This document shows, piece by piece, positions 58,600-64,000 of a stretch of 64,000 bases of DNA. This DNA is from Portulaca oleracea (taxonomy: Eukaryota > Streptophyta > Magnoliopsida > Caryophyllales > Portulacaceae): NCBI GenBank assembly GCA_029582165.1, contig CM055880.1, positions 8,950,721-9,014,720 of the forward strand, written 5' to 3'. The notes under the pieces are model-generated. The model ran no database searches and was not told the DNA's origin. It worked only from the letters and a program-made list of their open reading frames with translations. Position 1 is the first letter of the stretch, and the number at the start of each line of letters is the position of its first letter. Both the position numbers and the translations under genes were made by a program.

Positions 58600-59822
58600 A
58601 TCCCCCGCCATTTCAAGAGTACCACTTGAAATAGCCCGGAATCCCTCACTTGGATAAAAATACCCCCGCCATACATGGCGACTTCTAGAAAGATTCAACA
58701 CCCGAGAAATCGAGGAGTTGTTATGCGTCATGAAAGTGCCTTTCGACTTGAACTTCCACTTAGTGTACATAATTTCAATTAGTCTGGATGCATAAGTAGA
58801 CAAGCTTTGAACTTTACATCCTTATTTGACTAATTGGATACATATCACACACACAACCCAAAACCTTGCTTAAAAAAATAGACACTATTTCAAACCGGCC
58901 ATGTGTCCCATACCCTCCGCGAGAACAATCAAGCCCAGCCCTAGGCTATCTGAAGCGGCCCACTTCACGTTCTCGCATAGGCAGACTTTTACGCCCCGTA
59001 ATAGAGGTCGCCATCTTAACGATTCAAAGTCTGTTAATGACTCATAGACCCAAACCTCTTGAACATTACGGTTCTTGAGCATCACCTTGTCCTTGGGATG
59101 ACTTAAGTTTGACGAATTGATGCTCCATTATCATTTAACATCGTCGACCATTGAGCTCAAGGCTTGACAAGAGGTGTCAAGTGTGAGTTGGAGCTCCGTT
59201 GATGACAATCATTTGGTTGGGCTAACCCCCATCCCATTTGATGAAATTCTCACCATTTCTTTGTTTATCAAGGATCACTAAAGAACCTTGTGACCTTGAA
59301 AGAACTTGATCATGATACCTTTGAGTGCCCTCAATTAACTAAGATCACTAGATAAATACATATCTTTCCGTGACCTTACTTATCATGATCATATCTTAAA
59401 CTTAACATTTCTTTCCTTCATGATAGTTGTGATTATACCATCACACTATAGGATTAAGTAAGAAATACTTTACCACTTGTCATAGTACGATTAAACCATC
59501 GCATTATAAGCTTTTGGTAAACTTTAAAATATTGAGTTCATATTTGAACTTACAAACCGAATTCTTAGTAGGCGACAAACCTTTGAACTATACATTCTTT
59601 TGTAATGTCAAATCTCATGATCTCAAACCATTATCCAAATAACATGGATAATCCTCGTAATGCTTATCTTAATAACATAACTATAACATTTTTCAAGATG
59701 TCGGTATACTTGTATAGTTACATTGAAACAAATGCTTACAAGATCAAAATTTCTTTTGATTTTTCGCATTCTTTTCCTTATCACTATGTCTTCATCCAAG
59801 TACCTTGGATTACATAGCCACT

Positions 59823-61486
59823 TGTAGACACAAAATACAGTTGGTCGGATCAGCAGCATCAGCAACTCGGCTCAAACGCCCGAATATATTTTCAGCAAAT
59901 TCTGGCGGATTTCCCGGGCCAACCCAGGAAAATCCACGCGGATTTTCCAGGGCAGACAAGCACAAATCCCCGCGGATTTCCCAGATCAACCCAGAAGAAG
60001 CTCTCGCGGATCCTCACGGATTTTGTAAGTCCGCTCAGCAGAAGGCCACGCGGATCCAGATTCTGGGTCGGCCCAAAAATCCGCGCGGATCCCAAAATCC
60101 TGGGTCAAGTCAGATCCTCGCGGATCCGGGTCAAGTTGGAATCTCACGGATCCGGGTTGTGGGATAGACCGGGAAATCACATTGATCCGCGCGGATTTGG
60201 TAAACTGCCAGGCAGTTTTCGTCAACAGGCGGTTTTCGTCAATTAAGCAGTTTTCGTCAAAAAACCGCCTTCCCCATGTACAGAATCCGCGCGGATTTCT
60301 CAGCAATCACTAACTGCTGAACTGCATTACCTGGAAATGGGGAAATCCACGCGGATTTCCAGGAGGCGTAAGAAATAACCGTCCGAAGCCGCTACTAGCC
60401 CTTTGGCTATAAAAGGATTCCGCGCGGATTTGGTAGGGGGGATTTTCCGGGCAGAAATTAGCTGAAAGAATTCTGATAAAAATAGAGAGAAGTACACTTG
60501 AGACTGCAGAGGGTCCACGCGGATTTCAACATGACCTTTCCGCAGTTCTGAGCAGTTTTGGGTGAAGATTTCAGATACTTATTTGGAGCTGGGCAAATCC
60601 GCGCGGATTTGGTAGGGTTCCATTTCCATTCTTTCGCTTTCAGCGTCGTTTGATCAAATTGTAAAAATGTATCCGATTAATCCCCGCCCGCTGTAATTCG
60701 TGTTTAGTTTTTTTTATGTCATCATGAACCTATGCATGTTTTTTTTATTTAGTTAATTCAAAGTGACAACTTTACTTTTGTTTTTATGCGTTTCTAAAAC
60801 CCGACCTAGTAAGGGCCGCTTCGGCGGGCGATGCAAGGGCACCCCCCTACATCGACACCTTTACCCCCGATCCCGACTTGGTTCGTAGATCGTGGAGTCT
60901 TTTTTTTTTATTTTTGTTAATTTTAGTAAAAATTAACTGGCGACTCCGTTTCTTGTTTTATGCAAATTAATGTCATTTTGGGCCAAATACTTCACTCAAG
61001 TTTTCAGTACCTATAACTGGAACAGGTGCATCGGCCAGGAGCACTGTTCAGAAATCCGCGCGGATTTCTGGTCAGTGGGCCTGATCCGATCCTTATTCTA
61101 ATTGTAAAAGGCCACCGAACACAAGATGGTAAACTGGACCGAGTATATTAGCCGGAAAATCCACGCGGATTTTAGGCTCGTGTGTCAGCCCAGTACATCA
61201 TTTTGGTGTCCGAATCAAGATCCTTCCGGAATAGGCTTGGGCCTCGAGTAATCTGGGAAATCCGCAAGGATCTCATATTACATCGGGCTCACAGGCCATT
61301 CCCGAATAGATAGTGGTACTGTAATTTTGAGGTAGAGGAGTTGGCCTGATTGGCATCATAGCGCATGAAAATTTGTTTTATACCTTAAAGAAAATTATTA
61401 AAATTTGTACCCTAGGACCAATAAGCAACCCTACGTCGAATCGACCCTCCGTGGGGGACCGTGCCTTCTGGGCCGCGGGCCCTACA
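59823..61486 (+). repeat. 5' LTR of a Ty3/gypsy (Tat/Ogre-type) retrotransposon, with palindrome array
   Basis: 1664 bp, starting TGTAGACA and ending CCCTACA, followed at once by the primer site. TATAAAA is at 60408-60414. At least 16 copies or variants of AAATCCGCGCGGATTT lie within it, both before and after the TATA box (for example 59930-59947, 60077-60092, 60184-60198, 60343-60358, 60595-60610, 61052-61067, 61157-61173). The sequences between copies are unrelated to each other. Confidence 0.88.
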
Positions 61487-61487
61487 G

Positions 61488-61506
61488 TGGCGACTCCACT
61501 GGGGAC
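61488..61506 (+). other. Gypsy primer-binding site
   Basis: TGGCGACTCCACTGGGGAC follows the LTR after one base. This is the tRNA-Arg-type primer site usual for Tat/Ogre-lineage gypsy elements. Confidence 0.85.
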
Positions 61507-63011
61507 TTATTTAGTAAGTGGGTAAGACTTGAACAGTCGGGTTTTTTTTTTTAAAAAAAAAAGTTGTCACCTTTTTTTTAGGCATTTTGTGCATTTTCGG
61601 GCCTTCCCCTTCGTTGGGCACATAAGGCACCGTTTAGGTTTATCCCTATTTTTACCATTTTGGGAAAGTAAAACCATTCAACTTGGTGGGTCCACTTAGA
61701 CCTTCACCAAGCCGGTGGTTATTTTTCCACTCGTGCACCACTCCCTAATCCATATGATAAAAGGGAGCAACCCGAGTGTGTTAATCTTGCCATGCACCCC
61801 ATGGAAGATCAAATACTCGGGACACGAGCTAGAGGTTAGGATGAACCGACCCTTTAACCCTCAAACATAGTCCCTTGGTTAGGATGGAACTCATTTGCGT
61901 GCCATGTGTTTTTTCCTTTTCTCGAACCCGGGACCATGCCATAATGCTTAGACAAAAAAAAAATATAACAAAAGAAAAAACCTTTTGCATTTGCGGTAGG
62001 CCAAGATAATTCATTTGGCCTATACAGGGACGGGGCCCATGGGATCCACGCGGATTCCAGGTTGGGCCAGGCCCTGTATAGCCCAAATTAATGGTCCGAC
62101 CCTCCTAGTGTTAGAGTCGTCAACCCAGGTTTAGGCCTGATAGTGGGCTGGAGGCTTTGAGATCCGCGCGGATCTTGGTGTATCCGGACCCTATGGGGCC
62201 TAACCCGAGGCGCTCTGGGTCGTGCATAACGGTTAGAATTTGGCCCATACATAACTCGAGCTCAGGGGATTCACGCGGATTCCAGGTTGGGCTGGGCCAT
62301 GTATGGTCCAAATTCTTGTTTTCTTTCTTTTCTTCTTTGTTTTGTCCGACCTGGGTTTAAGCTCAGTAGCAGGCCTGAGCCTAGGAAATCCGCGCGGATT
62401 CTTGGTGAGCTCGGTTGCTACTGGGCCTAAATTAAGGTGTTTTAGGGTCATCGGTTTGCATTTTAGTTTGCATGAAGTCATCTCTGTCTAAGAGCAGCAG
62501 GTCATTTGGGTTGCACAAGTTGTTGGACCTCATGGATCCTCACGGATTTGTGAGTGAGCCCACTCTTGTGTGGTCCAAATGGGCTCTTTGGTCTGTGTAG
62601 TCAGCTAAAATGATATGTTTAGCCCTTATGAGAGGCCTGAGCTTGAAAAATTTGGTATTGGGCTCGGCCCGATAAGGTCTAAATATGTCTTTCTGGCTCG
62701 AGTCAGCATTTGCATAAGAGTTTTATTTGGGTTTCGCATATGATCTAGAGCTCTAGTTCGGTCATTCGGGATTCAAATAAATTTCTTCATCCATAACATG
62801 CATCGTGTCTTGTCAGTCGGTGTTGAGCTGAGTCCTGAATTCCTTCATCTTCCCGAACTGAATAGGTTGGTTTCGGGTTTATCAAAGGGACGAGACTGGT
62901 CGGTTAGAAGCTTTTGACATCGAGTACGACAACAACGAGGATCGTGATTCGCAATCATCTAAATTTACTGACGAAGAAGTTGAATCCTTGGTAATTGATC
63001 CATCTAAGACA
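61507..63011 (+). repeat. Gypsy 5' leader with ~225-bp tandem repeats and more palindromes
   Basis: 1.5 kb without a credible frame. A unit of about 225 bp is repeated (CGGATTCCAGG at 62051 and 62276; CGCGGAT(C/T)TTGGTG-like words at 62167 and 62393), with a weaker third copy near 62530. Each unit holds two palindromes of the ATCCGCGCGGAT type plus GGGCC/GGCCC-type words able to pair. Confidence 0.75.
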
Positions 63012-63910
63012 ATGTCAGACCTTAACAGCAACCATCCTCATGGTGATCCTGAGGAAGAGCAGGTTCCTCCTCCACCACCTCCTCCAACATCGAAATGGAG
63101 CAGCTGACCAACATAATTCTGAATATGCAAGTCACTATGAATGCTCAGTTAGAGGCACAGAATCAGAGAATTGATGATATCATTCATGCCATGGAGGAGG
63201 CGAAGAATTCAAATGTGAAGAACCGCACTACGGGTGAGAATGAACCACGATCAAGGAAGGAGAAAGATGGGTCAGTCCACGGGATTTCAAACTCGAGGCT
63301 TGACCGAATTGAACAAATGCTGAAAGAATCTACACTCTTCAACAATCAGTTTATGGACGACGTTGGTTTCACGCCTGTCCCGAAAGGTAGACTTCCCCCT
63401 AAATTCAACATGCCTGATATTAAATTTCACGGTGATGAGAATCCACATCAACATGTGAGGAATTTTATGGGGGCTATGACGCTAAAAGGAGTGGACGAAG
63501 ATATCTACCACATTATTTTTCCTTAGACTCTTGGCCCGAATGTTATGAAATGGTACAACACACTTAGTCCTACCAAGTCCTCACGATGGAGCTCACTTTG
63601 CAAGGAGTTCTTACATCAATACTCCTACAATGTTGACATGCCCGTCACCCTAAGGGACATGGAGCTCATGAAGCAAGGAGAGGAAGAGAGATTCTCTGAC
63701 TACTTCGCTCGATGGAGGGCGAAAGCAGCTCAAATGGTAGATCGGCCTTCTGAGGAACATCAAGTAGATATGCTTGTGCAGAGCTTACAGCCCTCGTACA
63801 ACACCCATCTAAGGTTTCAACCTCTCAAGGACTTCATCTCATTGAGGTTAGCTGGAATCAAAATCGAAAGTGAACTAGCTAACTGGGGGCTAGAAGAACA
63901 CTTATACTGA
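63012..63910 (+). pseudogene. Gypsy gag remnant (Retrotrans_gag)
   Basis: The ATG at 63012 opens MSDLNSNHPHGDPEEEQVPP and a Pro run. The frame is then lost at about 63080-63094 and resumes as MEQLTNIILNMQVTMNAQLE (coiled coil). The gag core follows: RLPPKFNMPDIKFHGDENPH, NVMKWYNTLSPTKSSRWSSL, EERFSDYFARWRAKAAQMV. A TAG replaces the expected codon at 63524-63526, and TGA at 63908-63910 ends the frame. The rest of the element lies beyond the window. Confidence 0.88.
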
Positions 63911-64000
63911 TAAGCAAACTTCTTGCCTAACAAGGGAAACGAGGTGAAAGAACACTCCATGTGCTGAAGCACTAGAACAATTTCCAAGGAAAGGATGAGC

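Larger units (their letters stand above)
54374..59822 (-). mobile_element. Non-coding LTR retrotransposon in tandem, two units sharing an LTR
   Basis: LTR-A is 54374-55060 and LTR-B 57869-58599; both start TGTTGGA and end TCCAACA. Outside each, reading on the minus strand, lies GGC(A/G)GGGGAT, a polypurine tract directly before TGTTGG, so the element runs leftwards. The interior 55061-57868 (2.8 kb) matches 58600-59822 over its first ~1.2 kb. The layout is LTR-A, interior, LTR-B, interior, cut off at 59822 by a gypsy element. No gag or pol was found, and no TGG-type primer site beside LTR-B. This resembles a LARD-type non-autonomous element. Confidence 0.8.

Noticed and set aside
58885..59085. 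Antisense 66-codon frame that looks protein-like (MLKNRNVQEVWVYESLTD)
   Set aside because: The equivalent stretch in the other unit (about 55345-55545) has stops in that frame, so it is not conserved as protein.
59805..60306. Overlapping 60-120 codon frames on both strands
   Set aside because: They are produced by the repeated palindromes (RG/ADPR-like words on both strands) in the gypsy LTR.
59905..62549. CRISPR-like or satellite array
   Set aside because: The repeated word is a palindrome at irregular spacing inside an LTR retrotransposon of a plant; neither repeat nor spacer lengths are regular.

Overview
This is plant nuclear DNA, almost certainly from a eudicot. Genes have many short exons with GT-AG introns, the intergenic DNA is AT-rich, and plant transposons are abundant (Ty1/copia, Ty3/gypsy with a tRNA-Arg type primer site, Cassandra-like 5S LTR, LINE, Mutator-like, Stowaway). 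I cannot name the species.

Left half (1-27.6 kb), gene-rich. The last exon of a cyclin-D1-binding-protein-1 homologue (+) faces a complete chloroplast TatC gene (-, 4 exons, 362 codons). Next come a solo LTR with a perfect 5-bp target duplication, a foldback MITE, then ORC4 (+, 16 exons) and SRP72 (+, 6 exons). ORC4 is intact in every exon and splice site I checked except for one in-frame TGA at codon 194, just before the arginine-finger motif. SRP72 has a 4-kb second intron holding LINE fragments in both orientations.

Middle (27.6-42.4 kb), transposon nest. A Mutator-like element with ~0.4-kb inverted repeats and a perfect 9-bp target duplication spans 29838-40309. Inside it lies a Ty1/copia element (-) with a 5-bp duplication. 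That copia carries two further insertions: a Cassandra-like solo LTR with 5S rRNA sequence (5-bp duplication) and a LINE (+) in its 5' LTR (15-bp duplication). Stowaway-like, hAT-like and Mutator-like MITEs follow, one of the last ending about 50 bp from the TATA box of the next gene.

Right half (42.4-64 kb). A complete MATE/DTX transporter gene (+, 7 exons, 488 aa) is followed by a two-exon nucleotide-diphospho-sugar transferase gene (-, 364 aa). The rest is retrotransposon: a non-coding LTR element (-) in tandem with a second unit sharing an LTR, cut off by the 5' part of a Ty3/gypsy (Tat/Ogre-type) element whose LTR, leader and decayed gag run to the window end.

Most unusual signal: two unrelated LTR families carry arrays of short, family-specific palindromes. 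The gypsy LTR and leader hold about 22 copies of a motif like AAATCCGCGCGGATTT. The non-coding family, including its solo LTR 47 kb away, holds 2-6 copies per LTR of a motif like CAACACGGTCCGTGTTG, always about 190-350 bp upstream of the TATA box. The unrelated flanks around well-kept palindromes suggest a role as cis-regulatory or RNA-structure elements.
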